Shown: in pieces, positions 18,282 to 35,860 of the stretch
Layout: the number at the start of each line of letters is the position of its first letter
Position numbering within the stretch: position 1 is the first letter of the stretch
Assembly: GCA_014204435.1 (NCBI GenBank)
Contig: JACHLF010000009.1
Span: 110,959 to 174,958, forward strand
DNA length: 64,000 nucleotides
From: Mycobacteroides chelonae
Lineage (GTDB): Bacteria; Actinomycetota; Actinomycetes; Mycobacteriales; Mycobacteriaceae
Direction of reading: 5' to 3'
Notes under the pieces: generated by a model
Seen by the model: only the letters and a program-made list of their open reading frames with translations
What the model was told of the DNA's origin: nothing
Databases searched by the model: none
Position numbers and translations under genes: made by a program

Positions 18282-19051
18282 TTCGGGGACCTCACCGTCA
18301 ATGTAATGTCGGCGTAGGTCGCGGTGTCCTTCCATCCATCGCCGTAACCGAGTGTGTACGAACCATATACGCGATCGGGAGTTCGGAATGTTACCTGGTC
18401 TCCCGGATTCACAGCCGTCTCCGGAACGCTCCAAATGAGCGCGACCTCTTCTGTGAGTCCCGGCTGGATCGCCGCGCGCGTCGCATCTGAAAGGCGAACG
18501 GGCGGTGCCGGAATCGGTATGTGATACGGAATACCTATGGGAGTCATCGGCATCACCCCGCCTATTGCTCCAAAGCTGGCGCGAACCTTTCCGTTGTTGG
18601 TCAGGCTCGCGACCACCCCGAGGTACTTGCGTCCAGGTTGCTGCTTGTATACGACGCGGTTGCCTAGCTTGATCTCCGGAGCCAGGCTTGCTCGCTTGAC
18701 GACGATAATGAACTCACCCGTGTCGTGTTTCTCGTCGGTTTGGAATGTTGCGGGGGGTGGTGTCACGGTGTCGAGGCCGCCGAATCCCGCTGTCGCGAAT
18801 ACCACCACGATCACAAAGGTCTGCCACATCTGCTTGATGGTCAGCCCGGCGAGCATCGCCTTGAATCCGAGAACCCTCCTGGACAGAAAGCTATTCGGAG
18901 CTTCCAGACCATCCAGGATTTCCGCGGCCGGCTCCGGCATGGGGGCAGCGGACCCTGCCGCCACCGGCCGCCGCCATGCCGCGTTCGGATCGTCCGGTAT
19001 CTCTCCCCCCGGACCGGGGCCCGACGAGGTCGAGTCCGGCTCACCGTCCAT
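18278..19051 (-). CDS. single-span exported protein, first of a coupled trio
   Basis: This 257-residue protein has a cytoplasmic N-terminal tail of about 70 residues rich in P, G, D and A. One span follows at about 76-94 (WQTFVIVVVFATAGFGGL), then an exported domain with GEFIIVVKRASLAPEIKLGN, YLGVVASLTNNGKV and LIWSVPETAVNPGDQVTFR. The W-S-VP-ETA pattern parallels the other two members. It starts 10 nt after the argH stop codon begins to end (19061), with no ribosome-binding site. TAATAC, which contains the argH stop, lies exactly 6 nt before the ATG, so a leaderless internal promoter is possible. No named family is recognised. Confidence 0.75.
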   Translation of the reverse strand: MDGEPDSTSSGPGPGGEIPDDPNAAWRRPVAAGSAAPMPEPAAEILDGLEAPNSFLSRRVLGFKAMLAGLTIKQMWQTFVIVVVFATAGFGGLDTVTPPPATFQTDEKHDTGEFIIVVKRASLAPEIKLGNRVVYKQQPGRKYLGVVASLTNNGKVRASFGAIGGVMPMTPIGIPYHIPIPAPPVRLSDATRAAIQPGLTEEVALIWSVPETAVNPGDQVTFRTPDRVYGSYTLGYGDGWKDTATYADITLTVRSPK

Positions 19052-19060
19052 GGCTGGGTA

Positions 19061-21687
<2,627 letters not shown>

Positions 21688-21699
21688 GTCATCTCTCTC

Positions 21700-22184
21700 T
21701 TAAGCAAGCTGTTCGAACTGTGCGGCGAGCTGGGCTCCGGTCAAGGGCTCGCGGGCGATCACCGCAATGGTGTCATCTCCCGCGATGGTCCCGACAACGT
21801 CGGGCAATGCTGCGCGATCGATTGCGCTGGCAAGGTAATGCGCGGCGCCGGGTGGCGTGCGCAGTACCGCGAGATTACCGCTGGCGTCGGTCGATACCAG
21901 CAGCTCCCCCAGTAACCGGGAGAGCCGGTCGGTGCCGCCAGAAACACCGCGGACGGGACTTCCGTCTTCGGGGACCACGTACACGCCCACGCCGCCGTCC
22001 GCAGCGCGGAGTTTGACGGCGCCGAGTTCGTCAAGATCCCGGGACAAGGTGGCCTGGGTGGTCTCGATCCCCTCGGCTGCCAGCAGCGCGGCGAGCTCGC
22101 CTTGGCTGCGTACCGACTGCGTGGACAGCAGCGCGATGATGCGGGCTTGACGCCCCGCTCGTGTATCGGCCGCGTGGGCGGCAG

Positions 22185-22188
<4 letters not shown>
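21700..22188 (-). CDS. argR: arginine repressor ArgR
   Basis: This 162-residue transcription factor represses arginine synthesis when arginine is bound. The N-terminal winged helix-turn-helix is in [33 protein letters not shown]. The C-terminal hexamerisation/arginine domain contains [22 protein letters not shown]. The start is the ATG at 22188, since the upstream frame lacks family resemblance. The protein is slightly shorter than the 170 residues of M. tuberculosis. It lies within its own target operon, which gives autoregulation. A 12-residue frame bridges argF and argR here. Confidence 0.95.
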
Positions 22189-24341
<2,153 letters not shown>

Positions 24342-24345
<4 letters not shown>

Positions 24346-25207
24346 GACTGACTCCTGACGATTGTCCCGACGCCTTCGTCGGTGAACAGTTCGACCAGCA
24401 CGCAATGCTCGACGCGCCCATCGATGATGTGGGCGCTGGGCACCCCGCCGTCCACCGCGCGCAGACAGGCCTCGATCTTTGGGATCATGCCCGACTCCAG
24501 GCTGGGAAGTAGCAGGCGCAGATCTTCGGTCGCGATGTCGGTGACCAGCGATTCGCGATCGGGCCAGTCCGTGTACAGGCCCTCGATATCGGTGAGCATC
24601 AGGAGACGCTCGGCCCCAAGCGCTTCGGCAAGTGCGCCGGCGGCGGTATCGGCGTTGAGATTGTGCACCACCCCGTCCGTGTCGGGGGCCAAGGTGGACA
24701 CCACAGGGATCCGCCCAGCATTGATCAGGTCGAGGATCGCTTCCGGATTGACTTGCGCGACATCGCCGACCAAACCGATGTCGGTCTCGATCCCGTCGAC
24801 GGTCGCGGTGCGACGGACCGCCGTGAACAGTTGTGCGTCCTCGCCGGTGATTCCGACGGCATATGGCCCATGGTTGTTGATCAACCCGACCAACTCGCGG
24901 CCCACCTGGCCGAAGAGCACCATGCGTGCGATGTCGAGGACCTCCGGCGTGGTGACGCGGAAGCCGCCCTTGAATTCGCCTGCGACGCCCAGTTTTTTCA
25001 GCATCGCGGTGATCTGTGGGCCGCCGCCGTGTACGACAACCGGATGAATGCCGCAGTTACGCAGGAAGACCATGTCTTCGGCGAAGGCGTTTTTGAGCGC
25101 GTCGTCGGTCATGGCGTTGCCGCCGTACTTGATGACCACGATGGTGCCGTGAAGCTTCTTGAGCCAGGGCAATGCCTCGGCTAATACGCGGGCCTTCTTC
25201 GGAGCTT

Positions 25208-25211
<4 letters not shown>
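24342..25211 (-). CDS. argB: acetylglutamate kinase
   Basis: This 289-residue enzyme phosphorylates N-acetylglutamate and is usually the arginine-inhibited step of the pathway. The amino-acid-kinase fold is marked by [32 protein letters not shown] and [19 protein letters not shown]. The ATG at 25211 overlaps the argJ stop by 4 nt. The N-terminus is a few residues shorter than in M. tuberculosis. It is intact. Confidence 0.96.
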
Positions 25212-27506
<2,295 letters not shown>

Positions 27507-27631
27507 TATGCGTCTCGATTGTGGTCAACCTCAACTTGAGCTAAACGGTGTAATGCTCGGTGTCCACAGTTACGGTGAGGTAGCTGGCGAATAGCGCCGG
27601 CAATTGATAACGAGCGAGAAGGGAGCCGTCC

Positions 27632-27700
27632 ATGTCGGATCGTGCCGATCGTCAGCGCCAGGAGCAGCACCGCGAGCAGGCTGACCAGCGCCAAGGATAG
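27632..27700 (+). CDS. 22-residue charged small protein (candidate)
   Basis: A 22-codon frame (MSDRADRQRQEQHREQADQR and two more residues) stands alone on the plus strand between argC and pheT. A purine-rich GAGAAGGGAG lies 7 nt before the ATG, a convincing ribosome-binding site. The peptide is made almost only of D, E, R, Q and H, without hydrophobic residues, and would be disordered or a short amphipathic helix. The gene runs toward the end of pheT, where strong hairpins could stop transcription. No known small-protein family is recognised. Confidence 0.5.
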   Translation: MSDRADRQRQEQHREQADQRQG

Positions 27701-27709
27701 TAAGACCTG

Positions 27710-30183
27710 CTAAGCGCGTTGGGTCGCCCCGACGCGCTTGGCCGCAGAAGCCACCGCCGCCACCCGTGCGGCGGTGGCTTCGTCTTCTGTGAGGGTTCTG
27801 TCCGCGGCCCGGAAGCGCAGCCGGAAGTTCAGAGATTTATTGCCCTCGCCGACCTGCGGTCCGGTATAAACCTCCACGAGCCGCACATCTTCGAGCAGCT
27901 CCCCCGCGCCGTCGCGCAGCGCGCCGGTGACCGTGTCGGACGACACAGCCTCGGTGACCACCAACGAGACGTCCTGGAGAACGGCAGGGAACGGCGAAAT
28001 TCTCGGTGCGGGAAGTGGGTTGGTGGCCGGGAGCGCATCGAGGCTCAGTTCCAGCGCGCAGGTGCGCTTGGGTAGGCCGAGGCGCTCGATGACCGCGGGG
28101 TGTAGCTCGCCGACATGTCCGATCACCCGCCCGGCCACGACGATCTCCGCGCAACGTCCCGGATGCCAGGGCAACTGTTCGCCCGCGCGTAGCGACAGAT
28201 CCACATAAGCCGCGCGACCGATGATCCGGGCGGCCTCGAGCGCGTCGGTGACATCGGCAGCGCGTCCACGCCCCCACGGTCCGCTCGGCTCCCGGGCCCC
28301 GGTCATCACCAACGCGACATGAACAGGTTGAGCGGGCAGGGATTCCAGGAGTGCGGCAAGTTCTGCCTCGGAGGGGCGATCGCTGACATCCAGCAGCGGA
28401 ACGGCGCGGGTCGCCGCGGTCGGCCTTACGACCTGACCGATGGTGAACAACGCGACATCGGTGGTTCCGCGGGAGATGTTGCGTGACAAAGCTTCCAGTA
28501 GACCGGGCAGCAATGTGCTGGCAAGCTCTGGGCGATCGGCTTCCAATGGGTTGAGCACCTTTGTGGTGCGGCGTCGCGGATCCTGGTCGTCCAGGCCCCA
28601 CAGGTCGAACACGCCGGACGGAAGGAACGGCATCGGCAAGACCTCGGTATAACCGTTCAGCGCCAACGACTTCCCTACAGCACGCCTACGGCGTTGTGCC
28701 GGTGTGAGACCACCGCCTTGCGGCGCCGCAGGCAGTATCGACGGGATGTCATCCAGCCCTTCGAGCCGGAGCACCTCCTCGACAAGGTCTGCGCCTTCGC
28801 TGATGTCCGGACGCCAGCTCGGCGGTGTCACCCGCAGCGTGTCGCCCTCGACGAGAACCTCGGCGCCGATTTGGCGGAGCCGGCGCTGCACCACGCCATC
28901 TGGGTAGTCAACCCCGGCAATGCGAGCGGGTAGCTCGGTGGTCATGACGATCTCGGCCTGGGCGTCGGTATCCGCAGTCCAGTCGGTAAGTTCGGGCGGG
29001 GTGCTCCCGCCAGCTATTTCGCGTAGCAGAGAAGCGCAACGGTCCAGGGCTGCGACAGATATTGCGGGATCGACGGAGCGCTCGTAGCGCCGTCCCGCCT
29101 CGCTGTGTAGATGCAGCCGACGCTGAGTACGCAGCACCGCGGCCGAATCCCACACGGCGGCTTCGAGCAGCACATCGGTGGAATCGCCGCGCATCTCCGT
29201 GCTTCCGGCGCCCATCACGCCGCCGATGGCGGTGACACCCGCGTCATCGGCAATGAGAACATCGTCTGGTTCGAGCTTGCGTTCCACGTCATCCAGGGTG
29301 ACCACTGTTTCGCCGGGTATTGCGAACCGCACGCGGAAATCACCGCTGACACGGGCATTATCGTGCGCGTGCATGGGATGGCCGATCTCCAGCATGACGT
29401 AGTTGGTGGCGTCGACTGCAGGAGAAATTGCTCGGATGCCGCAGAGCATCAGACGTCGTTGTAGCCACCATGGCGACACCGCGGCCGGGTCGATGCCTAT
29501 TACGGGACGCAGGCCGAAGCGCTTGACCCCGGTTCCGGAATCGATATGGACCGGCAACGACTGCCGCTCAACCGGGAGCGGTTGCACCGCAGCGGGATCG
29601 ACGAAATCAAGATCGTATGCGCAGGCCAGATCGCGAGCGAGCCCGCGAACGGACAGGCAGTACCCGCGATCGGGTGTGATGGACAGGTCGAAGATGGCAT
29701 CGTCCAGTCCCACCACTTCGGTGGCGTCGGCGCCGGATGCTGCGGTACCCGGCGGCAACACGAGAATCCCCGACGAATCCGGCCCGAGACCGAGTTCGGT
29801 AGTAGAACAGATCATCCCGTCGGAGGTGTGCCCGTAGGTCTTTCGCGTTGCGATGGTGAAGTCGTCGGGCAGAGTCGCACCCGGAAGTGCCACCACTACG
29901 AGGTCATCGACAGCAAAATTAGTTGCACCGCAGACAATTTCACGAGGTTCTGCCTCGCCCACATCAACCAAGCAGAAGCGAATCGGCTTCTTGAACTCGG
30001 TGAGTTCGGTAATCTGCGCGACCCGTCCCACGACCAGAGGTCCGGATACCGGTCCGGGAACGAAAACCTCTTCGACCTCGTGGCCGATGCGAATCAGGGT
30101 TTCTTCGATATCGGCCGGGGTGGCAGAGAACTCCGGTGCGCCGACGCGCAGCACCTCGAGCAGCCAGCTATGGGGAATACGCA

Positions 30184-30184
<1 letters not shown>
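27710..30184 (-). CDS. pheT: phenylalanyl-tRNA synthetase beta subunit
   Basis: This 824-residue subunit of the (alpha-beta)2 PheRS has an N-terminal tRNA-binding OB domain ([27 protein letters not shown]). B3/B4 editing-type domains, B5 and the catalytic-like domain follow, and a C-terminal ferredoxin-like anticodon-binding domain lies at the end ([27 protein letters not shown] split by small changes). The ATG at 30184 ([12 protein letters not shown]) overlaps the pheS stop by 1 nt. The frame upstream to 30373 is a pheS shadow. The last 70 bases contain a perfect 14-bp hairpin. Confidence 0.96.
27747..27781. terminator. perfect 14-bp hairpin inside the 3' end of pheT
   Basis: GAAGCCACCGCCGC pairs exactly with GCGGCGGTGGCTTC across a 7-nt loop. 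It lies within pheT codons and downstream of the small plus-strand ORF. A second stem (AAGCGCGT with ACGCGCTT, 27712-27739) lies between. It could terminate plus-strand transcription, but it lacks a clean U-run. Confidence 0.4.
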
Positions 30185-31236
<1,052 letters not shown>

Positions 31237-31309
31237 TCATAGGGTAAGGCGAGTTAACCACCGTCCGGTCATGCCGGACAGGCGCCGTGCCACCGGCCTA
31301 ATGTCGGCG

Positions 31310-31600
31310 ATGTGAATGGTGAAGCCGTACGCCGCTGGATCTTCGCGAGGCATTGTCATCCAATGAGTGCATGGTCACGGTAGCGACCACACCAATGTTG
31401 CTCGTGCCGGTCTGTACACAGCGGTGGCGCTGGGCGATCCCGATCGGTGTCTGCGTTCGTCGCCGTGTAGCGGCGCTCGTATGTCGGGGTGACGGTGAGA
31501 ACCGCGATATCGATGCCCATCACCCTGCTGGCCTGGCGGCGTTACGACCAGATCTGGAGGTCTGTCAGGCCCCGACGGCAATGTCTGATTTCCGCTAGCG
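31310..31600 (+). pseudogene. possible remnant of a small membrane-protein gene
   Basis: The 403-bp gap between pheS and alkA has no intact gene. In one plus frame I read VRRWIFARHCHPMSAWSR, then a stop, and a second frame continues with ATTPMLLVPVCTQRW and later GDGENRDIDAHH. Such pieces resemble small mycobacterial membrane proteins with an RH-x-NPWS-x-W motif (DUF6653-like). The match is weak, and the region may simply be decayed intergenic DNA. Confidence 0.28.
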
Positions 31601-31630
31601 CCTGCGGCCGCGCGCGGGCATGCTCACGGC

Positions 31631-33112
31631 ATGGAACTCAACGCAGAGGCGTGCTACCGGGCCGTCCAGTCCCGCGACACACGATTCGACGGGCAGTTCT
31701 ACACCGCGGTGCGGACTACTGGGATCTACTGTCGGCCCTCTTGCCCGGCCATCACGCCGAAACGTCAGAATGTTTCATTTCACCCCACTGCTGCCTCCGC
31801 TCAGGAGGCCGGATACCGGGCCTGCAGGCGGTGTCTACCGGACGCCGCGCCCGGGTCGCCGCTGTGGAATATCAAGTCCCACTTGGCGGTGCGCGCCATG
31901 CGTCTCATCGGCGATGGAGTGGTCGAGCGCGACGGTGTGGACGGCCTGTCGCGCGCCCTCGGATATTCGAGCCGTCAGCTCAACAGGGTTCTGCTGGCTG
32001 AGCTCGGCGCAAGCCCACTGGCCCTGGCCCGTGCCATCCGGGCGACCACCGCACGCCTGCTGATTCAGCGGACCGACTTACCGATGTCCGATATTGCCTT
32101 CGCAGCAGGTTTTTCCAGCATCAGGCAGTTCAACGACACGATCGCCGCGGTCTTCGCGACCACTCCGTCAAAGCTACGCAGGGAGCTCCCCCGTAGCGAA
32201 AGCAGCGCCTCACCTACCATTGACGGCGGTGTCAGCCTCAAACTGCCACTGCGGCAGCCCTATAACGTCGCCTGGTCGACGTGGCTGTTGCAACACCACT
32301 GCGCACGGGGAGTCGAAGACTTTTCCTACGGGCGCTACACGCGCGCGTTGAGGATGCCGCATGGCCCCGTGATCGTGACTCTGACGGTGTGTGCCGATCA
32401 GGTACGGGCGGATCTACAGCTCAGCGATATGCGTGACCTGGCACCGTCGGTGGCGCGACTGCGCCACCTGCTTGACCTCGACGCCGATCCCGCCGCGGTC
32501 GATGACGCACTGCTGTCCCACCCGGCCCTCGCTCCCCTGGTCGCGGAGGCGCCCGGCATCAGAGTTCCCGGGGCGGTGGACGGGCCGGAACTCCTGTTGC
32601 GCACCATGATCGGGCAGCAGATATCTGTCGTCGCCGCCAATACCGCGACGGCAGCACTGGTCGCCGCCCTTGGTGCGCAGATAGCCGACCGGACGGGACG
32701 TGTAACCCACCTCTTCCCCACCGCAGAATCCGTCGCTGCCTCAGGCGCAGAGGTTATGACCGGTCCCACCTCGCGGATCGGTGCGGTGGTCTCGGTGGCC
32801 GACAGGCTCGCGACAGGAAAACTGGAACTGCATCATGGGATGACCGCAACCGACTTGCGTCGGCAACTCTTGGATATCAAGGGAATCGGGCCTTGGACTG
32901 CCGACTACGTCGTGATGCGTCAACTCGCCGACCCGGATGTCCTCCTCGAGCACGACCTCGTGTTGCGGCGGGGTGCGGCCGCCGAAGGCATCGACATCGC
33001 AGCAGCCCGCGATTGCTCCCCGTGGCGTTCCTACGTCTCCATGCACCTGTGGCGCAAGGGAATCGCCGTCCAAACACGTCCACGCATCCGCAAGCCGAAG
33101 GAGCCCTCATGA
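31631..33112 (+). CDS. alkA: Ada-AlkA fusion: methyl-phosphotriester sensor and 3-methyladenine glycosylase II
   Basis: This 493-residue protein has three parts. The N-terminal Ada zinc domain (GQFYTAVRTTGIYCRPSC and YRACRRCLPD) supplies the four cysteines that bind zinc and accept methyl groups from DNA phosphotriesters. An AraC-type DNA-binding region follows (residues about 85-185; LSRALGYSSRQLNRVLLAELGASP). The last part is an AlkA glycosylase with helix-hairpin-helix (LLDIKGIGPWTADYVVMRQ) and its catalytic aspartate in that region. M. tuberculosis AlkA (Rv1317c) has the same design. The ogt start overlaps its stop by 4 nt. It probably both senses alkylation and repairs it. A CATGCT sequence 6 nt before the ATG might be a -10 variant. 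Confidence 0.94.
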   Translation: MELNAEACYRAVQSRDTRFDGQFYTAVRTTGIYCRPSCPAITPKRQNVSFHPTAASAQEAGYRACRRCLPDAAPGSPLWNIKSHLAVRAMRLIGDGVVERDGVDGLSRALGYSSRQLNRVLLAELGASPLALARAIRATTARLLIQRTDLPMSDIAFAAGFSSIRQFNDTIAAVFATTPSKLRRELPRSESSASPTIDGGVSLKLPLRQPYNVAWSTWLLQHHCARGVEDFSYGRYTRALRMPHGPVIVTLTVCADQVRADLQLSDMRDLAPSVARLRHLLDLDADPAAVDDALLSHPALAPLVAEAPGIRVPGAVDGPELLLRTMIGQQISVVAANTATAALVAALGAQIADRTGRVTHLFPTAESVAASGAEVMTGPTSRIGAVVSVADRLATGKLELHHGMTATDLRRQLLDIKGIGPWTADYVVMRQLADPDVLLEHDLVLRRGAAAEGIDIAAARDCSPWRSYVSMHLWRKGIAVQTRPRIRKPKEPS

Positions 33113-33612
33113 CCGACTACGCGACCCTCGCCACCCCGGTAGGACCGTTTACCGTCATCGTCGATGGTGCCGGCACCGTGCTGGCATCGGGGTGGACCGA
33201 CTCGCCTGAGCTGCTGCGAACGCTGATTCACCCGATGCTGCGCCCGCAGAACCTCAGCCGCAAGCGTGATCTTGGGAAGGTGACCAAGGCCGTCGTTGAC
33301 TACCACGCGGGCGATCTGACAGCGATCGACGCGATCCCGGTCACGCAGTATTCCGGCAAATTTCTGATGCACGCCTGGGATGTGTTGCGCATGGTCGACC
33401 CAGAGGCACCCATTACCTACAGTGAGTTCGCCGCGCGTGCCGGGCGGCCAGCCGCTATCCGCGCGGCAGCGAGCGCCTGTGCGCGCAATGCGGCGGCGTT
33501 GTTCATCCCATGCCACAGGGTCTTTCGCGTGGGCGGTGCACTGGGCGGATTTCGCTACGGCCTTCCGATCAAGCGATGGCTACTTGATCACGAGGCTCCC
33601 GTCGCAACCTGA
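33109..33612 (+). CDS. ogt: methylated-DNA-protein-cysteine methyltransferase
   Basis: This 167-residue suicide repair protein transfers the methyl group from O6-methylguanine to its own cysteine. The active-site motif is FIPCHRV, and the downstream GGFRYGLPIKRWLL is typical. The ATG at 33109 overlaps the alkA stop (ATGA), and AAGGAG lies 6 nt upstream. Together with alkA it forms an adaptive-response operon, as in M. tuberculosis Rv1317c-Rv1316c. Its last 44 bp overlap the convergent rhomboid-like gene. Confidence 0.95.
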   Translation: MTDYATLATPVGPFTVIVDGAGTVLASGWTDSPELLRTLIHPMLRPQNLSRKRDLGKVTKAVVDYHAGDLTAIDAIPVTQYSGKFLMHAWDVLRMVDPEAPITYSEFAARAGRPAAIRAAASACARNAAALFIPCHRVFRVGGALGGFRYGLPIKRWLLDHEAPVAT

Positions 33613-34354
33613 TCCACCGGGTAACGAGTACGACGGCCACTGCGGCGGGTAACGCCGCCGCCAGAGTGGGTGCATCCTCGGAGAACATCATGAGAGCGAA
33701 CAGCCCGCCACAACTCAAGAGCGCCAATCGAAGGACCGACCAGCGTGGTGGGCGCAGGGACAACGTGTTCGCGGCAAGCATGCCAAGAAGCAGTGCGGTC
33801 AGATGCCCGACCTCTGTGAAGGTCTGGTTGCACACCACGGACACGACGCCGGCGGTGATCCACCCGGCCATCCACGAGACGCGCCATCGAGGCGGGATAG
33901 ACGCGCTGAGCGCCCCTACTACGGCAGCGGTGCCGTAGCTCATGCCCACATCGCTGGCCCGGGCGATGGATATGGGAGCCCAATGCATCCAGACCGCCAG
34001 CGCCGTACCCACACCGACGATGAGTGTTGCCCCGATATGACCGAGCGCGAATGTCAACGCCAAACATCCACTATGCCACTGTAGTTCGGCGACGGCCAGG
34101 ATGCAGATCAAGCCGGGAAGCCACCGGTAGATCGGGCCGGCGTCGGTGACAAACGCACTGCTGATGAGGGTGCCTAGGCGTCCCTGCTGGAGGTTGTGCA
34201 GATTGGTGCTCGCGTGTGCGATCACCCGGTCTTGCATCCGTGGCCCCTCCATGACCAGCACGGTGGCGACCGCGGCCAATGCGACCGCATACCCGATGGT
34301 CACCCGCACCCGGACCAGCGCAGCCCAGACTCTCCGCATGACCCATGATCGCAC
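33569..34354 (-). CDS. rhomboid-like membrane protein
   Basis: This 261-residue membrane protein has about six or seven spans. A rhomboid-like serine is in DVGMSYGTAAVVGAL and a histidine in EVGHLTALLLGMLAAN. The first conserved span carries LALTFALGHIGATLIVG. These would form the Ser-His dyad of an intramembrane protease, although the usual GASG form of the serine motif is altered to GMSYG. It starts 3 nt after the cyclase stop and so is probably cotranscribed with it. Whether it is an active protease is uncertain; it may be one of the mycobacterial rhomboid-like proteins without proven activity. Confidence 0.72.
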   Translation of the reverse strand: MRSWVMRRVWAALVRVRVTIGYAVALAAVATVLVMEGPRMQDRVIAHASTNLHNLQQGRLGTLISSAFVTDAGPIYRWLPGLICILAVAELQWHSGCLALTFALGHIGATLIVGVGTALAVWMHWAPISIARASDVGMSYGTAAVVGALSASIPPRWRVSWMAGWITAGVVSVVCNQTFTEVGHLTALLLGMLAANTLSLRPPRWSVLRLALLSCGGLFALMMFSEDAPTLAAALPAAVAVVLVTRWIRLRREPRDQVAIA

Positions 34355-34357
34355 CGT

Positions 34358-35365
34358 CTAGATGCGACCGTCATCCCCCGCGGCTGGGAGTTCCCTGCGG
34401 GTTTCGAGCAGATACATCTTCATGTTTTCCGGCACACCCGCGGGTCTGCTGGAGAACAGCGGCCTCCGTACCGGAGTCGGTGTGAGACCTAGGTGATCGA
34501 GAAGCACCAGTGGAACCTTCGCCAACGCGGGCTGCGAGATGGCCAGGCCGCCCTTGGTCGCACTTTCCATGACCCGGGCGGCGATGTTCACGTCGACCCC
34601 GAGCCAGTCTGACCCGATGCGTTGGGGTGTGCCGGTGTGGATGCCAATCCGCATTAGCGGCGTATATCCCTGGATCTCAACGTTTTTCAGTGCATCGCGG
34701 GCGGGAATGATGGCGCGCAGGGCGGTCACCGGATCATCGAACACCGCCATGATGCCGTCGCCCATCCGCTTGACCACCTGCCCTCCGGTGCTGAGCATCG
34801 GAGGCTCGGCAACGGACGCGACGCGTCGCAACAACTTCAGGGTTGCCTCGTCCCCGGCTTCCAACGCCCACGCCGAGAACCCGACGAGGTCGGTGAAAAC
34901 CAGGGTGACTTCGCGATTTGCCGGCTGCTTGCTGACCTTCTCGGTGAACGCCTGCCAGATCTGCAGTGCTCCGAACCCGAACTCGCGCACCGCGGTATCC
35001 CTGTCCGTCACCAAGCGATCAGCCGCGCGCGCAACCGCGCTTGCGCCGCCAAAACCACTGGTAGATAACGGGTCTCCAAAGTAGGGGTCGCCGGGTAGGG
35101 AGCGACGCGCGCGACGTACCGCGGCGACGACCGCGGGGTCTCGATCCATTTTGCGGAACCAGCCGCCGGCGGTACGCGAGGCACGGGCGATATGGCGCGT
35201 TGCGGGCTCGGAGCTGTCGGCGTCGTCGGGCGCTGCCGGGTGCGAGGGATCGGCGGCAGACTCATGCCGCGCGGGCCCACGGGTGCGGCCTCGCCTGCGC
35301 TTACGAATCGTCGAGTCGGGGTCGCGATCCGTTTCGGCATCGAGGCCTGACGGCTCGACATCCAC
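34358..35365 (-). CDS. class III adenylate/guanylate cyclase
   Basis: This 335-residue soluble protein has a basic, disordered N-terminal tail (about 1-65) rich in R, P and D. A middle region (LPGDPYFGDPLSTSGFGGA) and then a C-terminal class III cyclase domain follow. Metal-binding aspartates are in LVFTDLVGFSAWALEAG and KRMGDGIMAVFDDP, and the transition-state pair in GVDVNIAARVMESATKGG (N and R). All catalytic positions appear present, so it should make cyclic nucleotide. I cannot decide between ATP and GTP from sequence alone. The GTG at 35365 has TAGGCT 6 nt upstream, indicating a leaderless mRNA. The downstream rhomboid-like gene follows within 3 nt. Confidence 0.88.
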   Translation of the reverse strand: MDVEPSGLDAETDRDPDSTIRKRRRGRTRGPARHESAADPSHPAAPDDADSSEPATRHIARASRTAGGWFRKMDRDPAVVAAVRRARRSLPGDPYFGDPLSTSGFGGASAVARAADRLVTDRDTAVREFGFGALQIWQAFTEKVSKQPANREVTLVFTDLVGFSAWALEAGDEATLKLLRRVASVAEPPMLSTGGQVVKRMGDGIMAVFDDPVTALRAIIPARDALKNVEIQGYTPLMRIGIHTGTPQRIGSDWLGVDVNIAARVMESATKGGLAISQPALAKVPLVLLDHLGLTPTPVRRPLFSSRPAGVPENMKMYLLETRRELPAAGDDGRI

Positions 35366-35692
35366 AGGATCAGCCTATGTGCTGGGGTGTGCGGCGGCAA
35401 TCTTGACGTTGCCAGTGTCGCTATGTTGAGGCCGTTCGACTCAACTGCCTGGTCGCTGTCCGTTGGCGCTGGTAGCGGCGACGTGGAGCTTAGGACACCG
35501 TTGCCAAACGGTCACCCACATCGTTGACTCTTCATGGACGACGCCCACCTCGCCAATAACGTGCGTGATAGGCACCACACAGGAGGGGCAACGATGACAT
35601 CCGGTACTGCCCATCGGGCTCCCCGCAGATCGGTTCCCGCGCCGTCGCCACGTGCACGTTCGGCAGCGCAACCGCTGCATGCGACCGACTGA
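35366..35692. other. non-coding stretch between the cyclase and an MpaB-like remnant
   Basis: Apart from the cyclase promoter I see no gene. The frames here are short, mutually overlapping and without family resemblance. The segment from about 35594 may be the upstream part of the remnant at 35693, because SGTAHRAPRRSVPAPSP is readable on the plus strand before its stop codon. Confidence 0.4.
35372..35377 (-). promoter_or_regulatory. -10 hexamer TAGGCT, leaderless arrangement
   Basis: On the minus strand TAGGCT is followed by GATCCT and the GTG at 35365, which is exactly 6 nt. There is no ribosome-binding site. Confidence 0.5.
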
Positions 35693-35860
35693 GACGGACT
35701 CCCGCAACCGCTCGGCCCGGCTTCGCTGACGTGGAAGTACTGGGCGGATCCGCGCACGGGCCTGCTCGGGGTGTGGATCGGATCCATCCAGAACATGTAT
35801 CTGGAGTTGGGCGCCGTGAGCAGTGACCTGCATCGGCGTGTCTTTCCGTCAGCTCACATC
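35693..35860 (+). pseudogene. N-terminal remnant of an MpaB/DUF2236-type oxygenase
   Basis: After an in-frame TGA at 35690, the frame reads PLGPASLTWKYWADPRTG, then LLGVWIGSIQNMYLELGAV. This pattern is typical of the start of the oxygenase MpaB (latex-clearing-like, DUF2236) family. It ends within about 55 codons, and the rest of the roughly 280-residue protein is missing. The neighbouring 35861-36186 has only unrelated short frames, including NSVPHLAEASNSREAFATFD, which I do not recognise. Confidence 0.5.

Noticed and set aside
35441..35833. A 130-codon minus-strand frame upstream of the cyclase
   Set aside because: It lies opposite the MpaB-like remnant, which explains the open frame. It has no recognisable domain.
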